A stretch of 64,000 nt of DNA from Streptomyces sp. GSL17-111 (GTDB taxonomy: Bacteria; Actinomycetota; Actinomycetes; Streptomycetales; Streptomycetaceae): assembly GCF_037911585.1 (NCBI RefSeq), contig NZ_JBAJNS010000001.1:3590001-3654000 (forward strand), in the 5' to 3' direction. Position 1 is the stretch's first letter. Every line of letters begins with the position of its first letter. Shown piece after piece: positions 1 through 8,289 of this stretch. Below the pieces are notes generated by a model. It saw only the letters and a program-made list of their open reading frames with translations, did no database searches and had not been told where the DNA came from. A program made the position numbers and the translations under genes.

Positions 1-181
1 CGGTCTGACGCCCGTTGCCGCACCCGACGTCCGCCACCGGCAGGCCGGGCGTGAACCAGTCACGCAGGACGGGCAGCTGCCGTTCCACGGCCTCGGCCGG
101 ATCGACGTCCCACAGCGTCGCGCCGTCCTCCACCGGCCGTTCCCGCCAGAAGGCTTCCCATGTGCTCGCGTTCCCCTGCAC
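1..181 (-). CDS. Class I SAM-dependent methyltransferase, N-terminal part (runs off the left edge)
   Basis: Read on the minus strand from a GTG at 181 preceded by a good ribosome site (AAGGAG, 7 bases upstream). The visible 60 residues contain VADVGCGNG, the glycine-rich motif I that binds S-adenosylmethionine in class I methyltransferases, preceded by a Trp/Glu-rich stretch (TWEAFWRERPVEDG) common in small-molecule methyltransferases. The substrate cannot be told because the rest lies outside the window. It is followed upstream by the oppositely placed terD terminator region, so it is probably its own transcription unit. Confidence 0.75.
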   Translation of the reverse strand, partial: MQGNASTWEAFWRERPVEDGATLWDVDPAEAVERQLPVLRDWFTPGLPVADVGCGNGRQT

Positions 182-281
182 GTCACATCTCCTTGACTGT
201 TCGGACCCGGCAGAACTTTTCCGGGCTCAGCGGTACTCAGCCGGACTCAGCGGTACATGGCAGGACACGCCGGAACATGAC

Positions 282-314
282 AGAAGGGGCCAGACCGCCG
301 GTCTGGCCCCTTCT
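282..314 (-). terminator. Intrinsic terminator-like hairpin after terD
   Basis: A perfect 15-bp inverted repeat (282-296 with 300-314) with a 3-base loop lies 10 bases past the stop of the terD gene. No long T run follows, as is usual in Streptomyces. Confidence 0.75.
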
Positions 315-324
315 TCCCGCCGCG

Positions 325-900
325 TCAGACGTTGACGCCGAAGTCCTGGGCGATCCCCGTCAGACCCGAGGCGTAGCCCTGGCCGACGGCGCGGAACTTC
401 CACTCCGCGCCGTTGCGGTAGATCTCGCCGAAGACCATAGCGGTCTCCGTCGCCGCGTCCTCGCTGAGGTCGTAGCGGGCGATCTCCTTCTGGTCCGCCT
501 GGTTGATGATGCGGATGAAGGCGTTCCGCACCTGGCCGAAGTTCTGGCTCCGCGACTCGGCGTCGTAGATCGAGACCGGGAAGACGATCTTGTCGATCTC
601 GGTGGGCAGCGTCTGGAGGTTGATGTTGATCTGCTCGTCGTCGCCGCTGCCCTCGCCGGTGCGGTTGTCACCGGTGTGCACGATCGCCTGCTCGGGCGAG
701 GCCGTGTTGTTGAAGAAGACGAAGTGCCCGTCCGAGTGGACCTTCCCCTCGGCGTTCACCGCGATGGCGCTCGCGTCCAGGTCGAAGTCGGTGCCGGTGG
801 TGGTGCGGACGTCCCAGCCGAGGCCGACCGTCACCGCGGTGAGACCCGGGGCCTCCTTGGAGAGCGACACGTTGCCGCCCTTGGAAAGGCTCACAGCCAT
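325..900 (-). CDS. TerD family protein (tellurium/stress response)
   Basis: 191 residues, the usual length of TerD proteins. It starts [13 protein letters not shown] and carries the Asp-rich calcium-binding signature DFDLDASA near residue 40 and the FFNN/DNRTGEG segment typical of the family. TerD proteins are cytosolic calcium-binding stress proteins; several paralogues exist in each Streptomyces genome and have been tied to development and oxidative or tellurite stress. Here it is a single gene, not part of a ter operon, and ends in a strong hairpin. The ATG at 900 is chosen because the family begins at this Met; the frame stays open further upstream but without family similarity. Confidence 0.93.
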   Translation of the reverse strand: MAVSLSKGGNVSLSKEAPGLTAVTVGLGWDVRTTTGTDFDLDASAIAVNAEGKVHSDGHFVFFNNTASPEQAIVHTGDNRTGEGSGDDEQININLQTLPTEIDKIVFPVSIYDAESRSQNFGQVRNAFIRIINQADQKEIARYDLSEDAATETAMVFGEIYRNGAEWKFRAVGQGYASGLTGIAQDFGVNV

Positions 901-1033
901 GGGATCAGTCCCTTTCGTTAGCGATTCTCGTCTACGTCGACGACGGTACCTGCACTTCCCCAACGTCAGGCGGGTATGCGCAGGTTCCTGGTCCGGTGAA
1001 AAGACCGTGCATCCGATCGGCGGAGGGGGAATC

Positions 1034-1471
1034 ATGAAACGCATGTCCGGTCCCTACGTCATCCGCGGTTCCGTGGCCCTTCCCGAGGCCGAGCTGAGCT
1101 GGCGGTTCTCGAAGTCCTCCGGGCCGGGCGGCCAGCACGTGAACACCACCGACAGCCAGGTGGAGCTGCGCTTCGACCTGGCCCGCACCTCGGCGCTCCC
1201 GCAGGTGTGGAAGGAGCGCGCGCTCGAACGCCTCGCCGAGCGGCTGCGGGACGGCGTCCTCACCGTGCGGGCGAGCGAGCACCGCTCGCAGTGGCGGAAC
1301 CGGGAGACGGCCGCCGTCCGGATGGCGTCGCTGCTCGCGGAGGCCACCGCGCCGCCGGGCCCCGCCCGCAAGGCGCGGAAGGTCTCGCGCGGCGCGAAGG
1401 AGCGGCGGCTGCGGAGCAAGCGGATGCGCGGCGACGTGAAGCGGGGCCGTCAGGGCAAGGGCTGGGACTGA
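1034..1471 (+). CDS. arfB: ArfB/YaeJ-type peptidyl-tRNA hydrolase (ribosome rescue)
   Basis: 145 residues with the catalytic GGQ motif at 32-34 ([18 protein letters not shown]), which hydrolyses the peptidyl-tRNA ester, and a long basic C-terminal tail (about residues 110-145, rich in Lys/Arg) that in ArfB inserts into the empty mRNA channel of stalled ribosomes. It lacks the codon-recognition domain of class I release factors, which fits codon-independent rescue. The start ATG follows a strong GGAGGGGGA site by 3 bases. It is divergent from terD and upstream of the nagK promoter region. Confidence 0.93.
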   Translation: MKRMSGPYVIRGSVALPEAELSWRFSKSSGPGGQHVNTTDSQVELRFDLARTSALPQVWKERALERLAERLRDGVLTVRASEHRSQWRNRETAAVRMASLLAEATAPPGPARKARKVSRGAKERRLRSKRMRGDVKRGRQGKGWD

Positions 1472-1514
1472 CCGCCCGGCCCGTCTCACCCGAACGATCA
1501 CGGCTCCCTGGACC

Positions 1515-1530
1515 AGTGGACTAGACCTCT
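1515..1530 (+). promoter_or_regulatory. DasR operator (dre) in front of nagK-nagA
   Basis: AGTGGACTAGACCTCT matches the DasR consensus A(C/G)TGGTCTAGACCA(C/G)T at 14 of 16 positions and lies 27 bases before the GTG of the kinase gene. DasR is the GntR-type repressor of aminosugar use and its regulon is known to include nagKA in Streptomyces, so location and target agree. Confidence 0.85.
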
Positions 1531-1557
1531 TGGGGTCCTTCGGGCGACACTGGCCCC

Positions 1558-2490
1558 GTGAACTACGTCATCGCCCTCGATGTGGGCGGCACCGGTATGA
1601 AGGCCGCCCTCGTCGGCCCGGACGGTGGCCTGCTGCACGAAGCCCGTCGCCCCACCGACCGCGGCCGGGGCCCGGAGGCCGTCACCGCCGCCGTGCTCGG
1701 CTTCGCCGCCGACCTCGCCCGCGCCGGCGCCGAACGGTACGGCCGGGCCCCCGCCGCGGCCGGTGTCGCGGTGCCCGGCATCCTCGACGAGCCGGCCGGC
1801 GTCGTGCGCTTCGCCTCCAACCTGGGCTGGACGGACCTGCCCCTGCGCGACCTCCTCGCCGAGCACCTCGGTCTGCCCGTCGCCCTCAGCCACGACGTCC
1901 GCACCGGCGGGCTGGCCGAGGGCCGCATCGGCGCGGGGGCCGGCGTGGACCGCTTCCTCTTCGTACCGCTGGGCACCGGCATCGCCGGAGCCATCGGTAT
2001 CGACGGCCGGGTGGAGGCCGGTGCGCACGGTGGGGCGGGGGAGATCGGCCACGTCGTCGTCCGTCCGGACGGCCCGGCCTGCGGCTGCGGCCAGCGCGGC
2101 TGCCTGGAGACGCTCGCCTCGGCCTCCGCCGTCGGCCGGGCCTGGGCGCGGGCCAGCGGCGACGCGACCGCCACCGCCGCCGACGCCGCGCGGGCCGTCG
2201 TCGCAGGCGACCCGCGCGCCGTGGCCGTGTGGCAGGAGGCCGTGGACGCCCTCGCGGCGGGCCTGGTCACCGCCGTCACCCTGCTCGACCCCCGCACGCT
2301 GATCATCGGCGGGGGCCTCGCGGAGGCCGGTGACACCCTCTTCACGCCGCTGCGTCAGGCCGTCGATGCCGCCGTGACGTTCCAGCGCACCCCTCTGATC
2401 GTTCCGGCCGCCCTCGGGGACGCCGCCGGCTGCCTGGGCGCGGGACTCCTCGCCTGGGACCTACTCTCCGCGGAGGTCGCGACCCGATGA
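1558..2490 (+). CDS. nagK: ROK family sugar kinase, probable N-acetylglucosamine kinase
   Basis: 310 residues. The N-terminal phosphate-binding motif LDVGGTGMK (residues 7-15) and the ROK zinc signature CGCGQRGC (about 175-182) are intact; GAGEIGH upstream of it supplies the ROK His ligand. ROK kinases phosphorylate glucose, N-acetylglucosamine or related sugars with ATP. Substrate assignment to GlcNAc rests on context: the stop overlaps the start of nagA by 4 bases (ATGA) and a DasR operator precedes the gene. A glucokinase-like activity cannot be excluded from sequence alone. The GTG start is the only start that keeps the full ROK N terminus. Confidence 0.88.
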   Translation: MNYVIALDVGGTGMKAALVGPDGGLLHEARRPTDRGRGPEAVTAAVLGFAADLARAGAERYGRAPAAAGVAVPGILDEPAGVVRFASNLGWTDLPLRDLLAEHLGLPVALSHDVRTGGLAEGRIGAGAGVDRFLFVPLGTGIAGAIGIDGRVEAGAHGGAGEIGHVVVRPDGPACGCGQRGCLETLASASAVGRAWARASGDATATAADAARAVVAGDPRAVAVWQEAVDALAAGLVTAVTLLDPRTLIIGGGLAEAGDTLFTPLRQAVDAAVTFQRTPLIVPAALGDAAGCLGAGLLAWDLLSAEVATR

Positions 2491-3650
2491 CGAAGCAGCT
2501 CACCCTCACCGGGGCCCGTGTCGTCACGCCGGACGGGGTGCTGGACGGCGGCCGGGTGACCGTCGCGGACGGGCGGATCACCGCCGTCGACGCCGCCCCG
2601 GCCTCCGCTGTGGACCCCGCCGACGTCGACCTCGCCGGGCACTGGCTGGTGCCGGGGTTCGTGGACCTGCACAACCACGGCGGCGGCGGCGCGTCCTTCA
2701 CCTCCGGGACGCCCGAGGACGTGCTGACCGCCGTCCGCACCCACCGCGCGCACGGCACGACGACGCTGGTCGCCTCCACCGTCACCGGCGACCTGGACAC
2801 CCTCGCCCGGCAGGCCGGGCTGCTCTCCGAGCTGGTCGAGCAGGGCGACCTGGCGGGCGTCCACTTCGAAGGCCCGTTCATCTCGCCGTGCCGCAAGGGC
2901 GCGCACAGCGAGGCGCTGCTGCGCGACCCGGACCCGGCCGAGGTGCGCAAGCTGGTCGACGCGGCCCGGGGAACGGCCGCCATGTGCACCCTCGCGACGG
3001 AACGCCCCGGCGGGCTGGACGCCGTCCGCGTCCTCGTCGAGCACGGCGTCATCGCCGCCGTCGGCCACACCGACGCGACGTACGAGCAGACCCGCGAGGC
3101 GATCGACGCCGGCGCCACCGTCGCGACGCACCTGTTCAACGCCATGCCGCCGCTCGGCCACCGGGCCCCCGGCCCCATCGCCGCCCTCCTGGAGGACGAG
3201 CGCGTGACCGTCGAGCTGATCAACGACGGGACGCACCTGCACCCCGCCGCGCTCCGGCTGGCCTTCGCCCGCGCGGGCCGCGACCGCACCGCGTTCATCA
3301 CCGACGCCATGGACGCCGCCGGGTTCGGGGACGGCCGCTACCGCCTCGGCCCGCTGGACGTGGACGTGGTCGACGGCGTGGCCCGCATCGCCACCGACGA
3401 CGGCACGCCCGGCTCGATCGCGGGCTCGACGCTCACCCTCGACGCGGCCCTGCGCCGCGCCGTGACGGAGGACGGCATCCCCGTGGAGGACGCCGTGCGC
3501 GCCGTGTCCACCACCCCGGCCCGGCTGCTCGGCCGCGCGGACCGCGTCGGCGCCATCGCCCCCGGCCTGGACGCCGACCTCGTCGCGCTCGACGCGGCGT
3601 TCACCGTCCGCGCGGTGCTCCGCCGGGGGGCGTGGGTGGTGAAGCCGTAG
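2487..3650 (+). CDS. nagA: N-acetylglucosamine-6-phosphate deacetylase
   Basis: 387 residues, normal NagA length. It converts GlcNAc-6-P to glucosamine-6-P and acetate. Amidohydrolase landmarks are in order: PGFVDLHNHG metal site (about residue 60), HFEGPFISP with the metal-ligand Glu, GHTDATYEQ, THLFNAMPP, NDGTHLHP and the catalytic Asp in TDAMDAAG. The ATG overlaps the nagK stop, so the two are translationally coupled under the same DasR operator. It links chitin or peptidoglycan aminosugar turnover to central metabolism. Confidence 0.95.
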   Translation: MTKQLTLTGARVVTPDGVLDGGRVTVADGRITAVDAAPASAVDPADVDLAGHWLVPGFVDLHNHGGGGASFTSGTPEDVLTAVRTHRAHGTTTLVASTVTGDLDTLARQAGLLSELVEQGDLAGVHFEGPFISPCRKGAHSEALLRDPDPAEVRKLVDAARGTAAMCTLATERPGGLDAVRVLVEHGVIAAVGHTDATYEQTREAIDAGATVATHLFNAMPPLGHRAPGPIAALLEDERVTVELINDGTHLHPAALRLAFARAGRDRTAFITDAMDAAGFGDGRYRLGPLDVDVVDGVARIATDDGTPGSIAGSTLTLDAALRRAVTEDGIPVEDAVRAVSTTPARLLGRADRVGAIAPGLDADLVALDAAFTVRAVLRRGAWVVKP

Positions 3651-3740
3651 GGCTGGGGCCGATCGCGACGTTCTCCTGACCCAGAAGCGCCACATGTGCT
3701 GTCATGGACATAACCGACTGTAGAAGGAGTGTTCTGCGGC

Positions 3741-4148
3741 ATGCAGGTAAGAGCGAAAGTGACATTTGTGGGTGCTGCTGCCACGGCCCTTGCGCTGCTG
3801 GTTCCGGGGCAGGCGCACGCTGAAAGCGCAAGTTGTTCCACAAGTGGGGCTTACGGTATCTGGGATGGGAATCCCCGTAACCCAACTTTGGTCGACCCAT
3901 TGGATCTCTTCGTAAAGGACACGAAAGCGGACGGGCATCATCCGGCTATTCGGTTCGTGACGGGGGATTACAATGGCAACGTGAAGTACTGGCCTTGGCG
4001 CCATAATTACGATGGCTACGGGAATACCAAGCATTGGAGAACTCGGGCCAGCTACGACGGTGGCATGTTCACGATGACGGTTCAGGTCGCGAACTTTGAG
4101 GGCAGTCGGCTGCTCAACTACTGCACGGCTCCGTGGAACGGCGTCTGA
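3741..4148 (+). CDS. Small secreted protein of unknown function, atypical base composition
   Basis: 135 residues. Residues 1-27 (MQVRAKVTFVGAAATALALL... PGQAHA) form a clear Sec signal peptide with an A-H-A cleavage site. The mature part is Trp/Tyr/Asn rich (YGIWDGN, KYWPWRHNYDGYGN) and contains two Cys that could form a disulfide. I recognise no family. Codon use differs sharply from its neighbours, with many A/T-ending codons, which suggests recent acquisition. The ATG at 3741 follows AAGGAG by about 11 bases; a GTG at 3729 in the same frame is a weaker alternative. It is convergent with the next gene and ends at a shared hairpin. Confidence 0.75.
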   Translation: MQVRAKVTFVGAAATALALLVPGQAHAESASCSTSGAYGIWDGNPRNPTLVDPLDLFVKDTKADGHHPAIRFVTGDYNGNVKYWPWRHNYDGYGNTKHWRTRASYDGGMFTMTVQVANFEGSRLLNYCTAPWNGV

Positions 4149-4167
4149 CGCTCCTGGTCAAGTAGGC

Positions 4168-4203
4168 GAACGCGCGGCGAACCCTCAGGGCCGCCGCGCG
4201 TTC
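4168..4203. terminator. Hairpin between convergent genes
   Basis: A perfect 12-bp inverted repeat (4168-4179 with 4192-4203, 12-base loop) lies between the stops of two convergent genes and could terminate both. Confidence 0.6.
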
Positions 4204-4221
4204 ATCGGTTCGGTGAGGCGT

Positions 4222-5247
4222 CTACTTCTCCACGTGTCCGGCCTTCAGCCACACTCGGTCCATGGCGAACTCGCAGGCATTGCCCTCGGCGCAGGAGACC
4301 TGAATCGTGTTCTGCCCGTCCTGCAACTCCACCCAGGCGAAGGTACGCGTCCAGCCCTTTTCCCATGCGTCGGGCTCGGCGTTCGCCCAATTCTTCAAGT
4401 TGAGCGGTCGGTTGCTGGGCTTTCCGTTGATGGCGAGTCTCGCGTTGGCGTCGGCTCCGGGCACTGTGTAGCCGACGAAGACGGTGTACTTGCCCGCCTC
4501 GGGCACCTCGGTCGTCCAGGTCACGGTCGCGCCGGGCTTGTTCAGACCGGCGACGTACTTGCCGTCCTCGGCACGGGAGCCGGGGATGTCGCCGGCGACG
4601 ACGGGGCCGTTGTCGAGGCGGAGGCTGGAGGCGTCCTCCGTGGGCAGTTCGACCTCGCCGTCCTGCTCGTCCTCGTCCTTCGGGGCGTCGTCCTTCGGCT
4701 CCGGGTCGTCGGAGCCCGGCTGCCGCTCGCCGTCAGTGGCGGAGTTCGCCCCCGCCTTGTCGTTGTCGTCCCCGGAGAACGCGACGGCCGCACCCACGCC
4801 GACGAGAACGGCGCCCACGACCGCGAGGGCGGCGATGAGCAGCCCGTTGCGGCGCTGCCCGCCACCGTGTCCCGGTCCCGGCCGGCCCGTCCCGCGCGTC
4901 GCCGCACGGCCGCCGGGTTGGGTCTCCGGGGCCGCGTAGTGGGCGTTCGGATAGGCGGCCTCGGGCGAGGCCTGCGGCGGGTAGCCGTAACCACCCGTCC
5001 CGCCGTGGGCGCCCTGCGGGTTCTGCGGGGGATACCCGTACCCGCCGCCGTGGCCCTGCGGCGGCTGCGCCGGGGAGCCCTGCGGGGTGCCGTAGCGGCG
5101 CTCGCCCACCGGGCGGACCTGCTGGTAGGAGGTGCGGGGGACGCCCTGCTGCGGGGCCGCGCCGGGGGCGCCGCCTTCCTGGCGGTACAGGTAGCCGAAG
5201 GGGTCGTCGCCCTCCGGCGGAGTCGTACCGTTATGACCGGCGGTCAT
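4222..5247 (-). CDS. Membrane-anchored protein with C-terminal carbohydrate-binding-module-like domain
   Basis: 341 residues in three parts. Residues 1-130 are a Gly/Pro/Tyr/Gln-rich low-complexity cytoplasmic region with repeats such as GYGYPPQ. About 134-157 is one transmembrane helix (LLIAALAVVGAVLVGVGAAVAF). An acidic linker (DDPEPKDDAPKDEDEQDGE) follows, then a beta-sandwich-like domain (about 210-341; TVFVGYTVPGADANARLAING, ending FAMDRVWLKAG) that resembles family 6/35 carbohydrate-binding modules. The orientation would display the module outside the cell. No catalytic domain is present, so a sugar- or cell-wall-sensing role is an inference. RBS GAGGAGAA precedes the ATG. Confidence 0.8.
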   Translation of the reverse strand: MTAGHNGTTPPEGDDPFGYLYRQEGGAPGAAPQQGVPRTSYQQVRPVGERRYGTPQGSPAQPPQGHGGGYGYPPQNPQGAHGGTGGYGYPPQASPEAAYPNAHYAAPETQPGGRAATRGTGRPGPGHGGGQRRNGLLIAALAVVGAVLVGVGAAVAFSGDDNDKAGANSATDGERQPGSDDPEPKDDAPKDEDEQDGEVELPTEDASSLRLDNGPVVAGDIPGSRAEDGKYVAGLNKPGATVTWTTEVPEAGKYTVFVGYTVPGADANARLAINGKPSNRPLNLKNWANAEPDAWEKGWTRTFAWVELQDGQNTIQVSCAEGNACEFAMDRVWLKAGHVEK

Positions 5248-5337
5248 CCCCTGTTCTCCTCATACGGCAGTAGCTGACCTCGCGCAGCCTACCCCGTTCG
5301 AGGGACGGCGGGCGGGGACGTCCTGGGGCGAACACCC

Positions 5338-7014
5338 CTACCCGGCTCTCCGGTGCCCCTTTGACCTGGAACGTTTCTCGACGTACATCCGCTGGTCCGC
5401 CGACTGCAAAATCTCCTCCACGGATTCTCCACAGGAGGCCCATCCGATGCCGAAGCTCGCGCCGACCCGCACCTGGCGGCCGTCGACGCGTATCGGCGGG
5501 ATGATCGCGTTGCGCAGCCGCACCGCGAGGTCGCTCGCGTCGGCGGACGCGAGCCCGTCGGCCAGGACGACGAACTCGTCGCCGCCGAGCCGGGCCACGG
5601 TGTCGTTGTCGCGGACGGCGCCCGCCAGCCGTCGGGCGACCTCGACCAGGACGGCGTCACCGCAGTGGTGCCCGAAGCGGTCGTTGATCGACTTGAAGCC
5701 GTCCAGGTCGCAGAAGAGCACGGCCAGGCCCTTGTCCGAGGGGTCCTCGCCCGACGGGGCGGTGAGGTGGACGTGGTGGTCGAACCCGGGCCCGACCGGC
5801 GGCGGGACGAACGGACCGTCCGAGCCGGGGCCCCCGCCGACACCGTGCAGGTCGGGGAAGACGGCCACCATCTCGTGGACGTCCGCCCAGGCCGGGTCGG
5901 CGTCCGGGTCCGGACCGGTGTGCACGGAGGACAGGGCCGGGCGTTCGCAGAGCCGGGCGCTGAGCCGGGCGCGCAGCTCGGCGCTGTTGGGCAGCCCGGT
6001 CAGGGAGTCGTGGCTGGCCCGGTGGCGCAGGTGCAGCTCGTGCCGCTTGCGCTCCTCGATGTCCTCGACGTGGGTGAGCAGGAAGCGCGGCCCGTCGGCG
6101 ACGTCGGCGACGACCGAGTTCCGCAGGGACACCCACACGTAGCTGCCGTCCCTGCGGCTCATGCGCAGCTCGGCCCGGCCGCCCTCGGCGGCGGTGCGCA
6201 GCAGGGTGCCGATGTCCTCGGGGTGGACGAGGTCGGAGAAGGAGTAGCGGCGCATCATCGACGCCGTGCGGCCGAGGAGGCGGCACAGGGCGTCGTTGGC
6301 CTTGATGAGCCGCCCGTGCTGGTCGCCGCCCATCTCCGCGATGGCCATGCCGCTGGGCGCGTACTCGAAGGCGGCCCGGAAGCTCTCCTCGCTGGCCCGC
6401 AGCGCCTGCTGCTCGCGCTCCAGCCGGACGAGCGCGCGCTGCATGTTGGCGCGCAGCCGGGCGTTGCTGATGGCGATGGCGGCCTGGAAGCCGTACATCT
6501 GGAGGGCCTCGCACCCCCAGGCGCCGGGGCGGCGGCCGTTGCGGGGCTTGTCGACGGATATGACGCCGAGGAGGTCGCCGTCGGCCGTGTACATGGGGGC
6601 GAAGAGCCGGTCCATGGGGTGCCACTCGTCGGCGAAGCGCGGGGCGGGGCCGGGGGTGTGCCACTGGGGGACGTCGTCGTCGTCGAGCACCCAGCCCTCG
6701 GTGTACGGGACGAAACGCAGCTCCCCCCAGGCCTCGCCCATCGCGAGCCGGCGCTCCCAGGAGGCGCGGGAGCCGACGCGCCCGGCCATCATCGCCTCGG
6801 CACCGGTGCTCCCGGCGACGGCGGCGACGACGAGGTCGCCGTCGGGACGGACGAGGTTGACCGCCGCCATCTCGAAGCCGAGGCCCGTGACGACGCCGTC
6901 GGCGACCGTCTGGAGGGTGTCGGCGAGGCTGCGGGCGGTGTTCAGCTGAGCCACGGACTGGTGGAGACGGCGCAGCGTGGTGAGGCGGACGTACGGCTCA
7001 GAGTCGGTGTCCAT
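5338..7014 (-). CDS. cdgB: GAF-PAS-GGDEF diguanylate cyclase (CdgB-like)
   Basis: 558 residues from the ATG at 7014. Order: GAF (about 10-185), short coiled linker (LEREQQALRASEESF), PAS/PAC (about 215-335, ending HVEDIEERKRHE), then a GGDEF domain (about 345-545). The active-site GGDEF is intact near residue 477, and the RDND five residues before it is an inhibitory I-site (RxxD). No EAL domain follows. The enzyme should make c-di-GMP from GTP with feedback inhibition. Domain order and position near nagKA match S. coelicolor CdgB, a known BldD target that affects development; a BldD-like box lies upstream. The ATG follows GGGGGAGG; an in-frame GTG at 7083 with its own AGGAG would add 23 residues and is a real alternative. 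Confidence 0.92.
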   Translation of the reverse strand: MDTDSEPYVRLTTLRRLHQSVAQLNTARSLADTLQTVADGVVTGLGFEMAAVNLVRPDGDLVVAAVAGSTGAEAMMAGRVGSRASWERRLAMGEAWGELRFVPYTEGWVLDDDDVPQWHTPGPAPRFADEWHPMDRLFAPMYTADGDLLGVISVDKPRNGRRPGAWGCEALQMYGFQAAIAISNARLRANMQRALVRLEREQQALRASEESFRAAFEYAPSGMAIAEMGGDQHGRLIKANDALCRLLGRTASMMRRYSFSDLVHPEDIGTLLRTAAEGGRAELRMSRRDGSYVWVSLRNSVVADVADGPRFLLTHVEDIEERKRHELHLRHRASHDSLTGLPNSAELRARLSARLCERPALSSVHTGPDPDADPAWADVHEMVAVFPDLHGVGGGPGSDGPFVPPPVGPGFDHHVHLTAPSGEDPSDKGLAVLFCDLDGFKSINDRFGHHCGDAVLVEVARRLAGAVRDNDTVARLGGDEFVVLADGLASADASDLAVRLRNAIIPPIRVDGRQVRVGASFGIGWASCGESVEEILQSADQRMYVEKRSRSKGHRRAG

Positions 7015-7418
7015 CTGCCTCCCCCGTGGCTCGTTCGTTGATCCGACATGCCACTCGTCCGAGTGTCCCCGCCACTGAATCACAGGCTGCTCCTCACTCG
7101 GTACACAGGGTCAACAATTAATCTCATCTGTGACTCATGTCACAAGAGGCTGTCCGGAACTCACCGTGCGTGGGTATCCGCAGGTCGCGCGGGGCGGCGG
7201 CGCCGCGCGGACGCGGGCCCGGAGGAGGGCCCCGACCCGGGTCGTAGGACCCGTCTGGTCCCCCCGCCCGATGCGGTCGGGCGGTGCCGCTCGTTACCGT
7301 CCGGAGCGTGTATCCGACAGCTCCGCCCGCAGCCCACCGCGCCGCCGCCAATGCCGGGACCCACCGGCCGGGCCCGGCCGACCGCTCCGCCCCCGGCGCC
7401 GTCCCCCATGCTGGAGGG
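7015..7418. promoter_or_regulatory. Divergent promoter region of cdgB with a BldD-like box
   Basis: This 404-base gap separates cdgB from the flavin reductase gene. GTACACAGGGTCA at 7101-7113 (minus strand TGACCCTGTGTAC) fits the BldD consensus TnACnC(A/T)GnGTnA at 8 of 9 fixed positions. A second inverted repeat, GTGAC-TCAT-GTCAC, is at 7130-7143, and the stretch around 7110-7140 is AT-rich for this genome, so the cdgB promoter is probably here. The remainder (about 7150-7400) is very GC-rich and I see no gene in it. Confidence 0.65.
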
Positions 7419-7919
7419 GTGAACGAGGAGCAGTTCCGGGCGGCCATGGCGCGGCTCGCCGCCGGTGTCGTGCTGGTGACGGCCTATGACCCGGAGGACG
7501 GACCGCGCGGCGCCTACGTCGGCATGACGGCGACGGCGTTCCTCTCCGTCAGCCTCGACCCGCCGCTCGTGCTGCTGAGTGTGCGCACCGGCTCGCGGAT
7601 GGACGAGCTGCTGGAGCGGCGCGACCTGTGGGCGGCCAACCTGCTCGCCGAGAACCAGCGCCAGACGGCCGGCCGGTTCGCGATGAAGGGCCGGCTGAGC
7701 GACCACCTCCTCTTCCGCGAGCTGCCGCACACCCGGGGGGAGACGGCGCAGGCGCCGCTCGTCCACGGCGCGCTCGCGCACCTGGAGTGCCGCACCGAGC
7801 AGCGGCACCTCGCCGGTGACCACACGCTGCTGGTGGCGCGCGTCCTCACGGCCGAGGTGCCCGGCGTCGACGGCAAGCCGCTCACCTACTACCAGGGCCG
7901 CTACCGCGCCCTGCGCTGA
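7419..7919 (+). CDS. Flavin reductase-like FMN-binding protein
   Basis: 166 residues with the split-barrel flavin reductase fold: FRAAMARLAAGVVLVTA, GMTATAFLSVSLDPPLVLLSV (FMN phosphate region), NLLAENQ and a C-terminal GDHTLLVARV...YYQGRYR. Such proteins reduce FMN or FAD with NAD(P)H for a separate monooxygenase, or act as pyridoxamine oxidase-like proteins. No monooxygenase is adjacent. The start is uncertain: GTG 7419 has a ribosome site placed too close, ATG 7446 has one placed far, and the frame is open back to 7284. Confidence 0.8.
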   Translation: MNEEQFRAAMARLAAGVVLVTAYDPEDGPRGAYVGMTATAFLSVSLDPPLVLLSVRTGSRMDELLERRDLWAANLLAENQRQTAGRFAMKGRLSDHLLFRELPHTRGETAQAPLVHGALAHLECRTEQRHLAGDHTLLVARVLTAEVPGVDGKPLTYYQGRYRALR

Positions 7920-7973
7920 ACCGTTTCCGCGACCGGGGACCGGCTGTCATACCCACGCACTACGGTGTGGGCC

Positions 7974-8279
7974 ATGGCGGAGGGCACAGGGGAGCGGGCG
8001 GACGGACGCCCGGCGGAGAACGGGTGCGAGAGCCCGGCCGGGGAGCCGCAGGGGTACGGCCTGACGACGCGGGAGGCGGCCGTGCTCGCCGTCGAGCGGC
8101 GCGGCTGGCCGGGACCCGGCGCCAAGGAGCGGGCGATACGCGAGCGGCTCGGCACCTCGCCGACCCGCTACTACCAGCTGCTCAACGCCCTCCTCGACGA
8201 CCCCCGCGCACTCGCCCACGACCCGGTGACGGTCAACCGGCTCCGGCGCGTGCGGGACGCCCAGCGCCGCCGCCGGTAG
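7974..8279 (+). CDS. DUF3263 family protein
   Basis: 101 residues. The core (GLTTREAAVLAVERRGW, then TRYYQLLNALLDD and RLRRVRDAQRRRR) is the actinobacterial DUF3263 signature; the sequence reads like a small helix-turn-helix unit, so DNA binding is plausible but unproven. The N-terminal 35 residues are low complexity. It is followed after 10 bases by otsB and may share its transcript. Confidence 0.82.
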   Translation: MAEGTGERADGRPAENGCESPAGEPQGYGLTTREAAVLAVERRGWPGPGAKERAIRERLGTSPTRYYQLLNALLDDPRALAHDPVTVNRLRRVRDAQRRRR

Positions 8280-8289
8280 TCTCGCGCCC

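Noticed and set aside
7130..7143. GTGAC-TCAT-GTCAC as a second BldD box
   Set aside because: The spacing between half-sites is one base shorter than in the BldD consensus, so it was not called, only mentioned.
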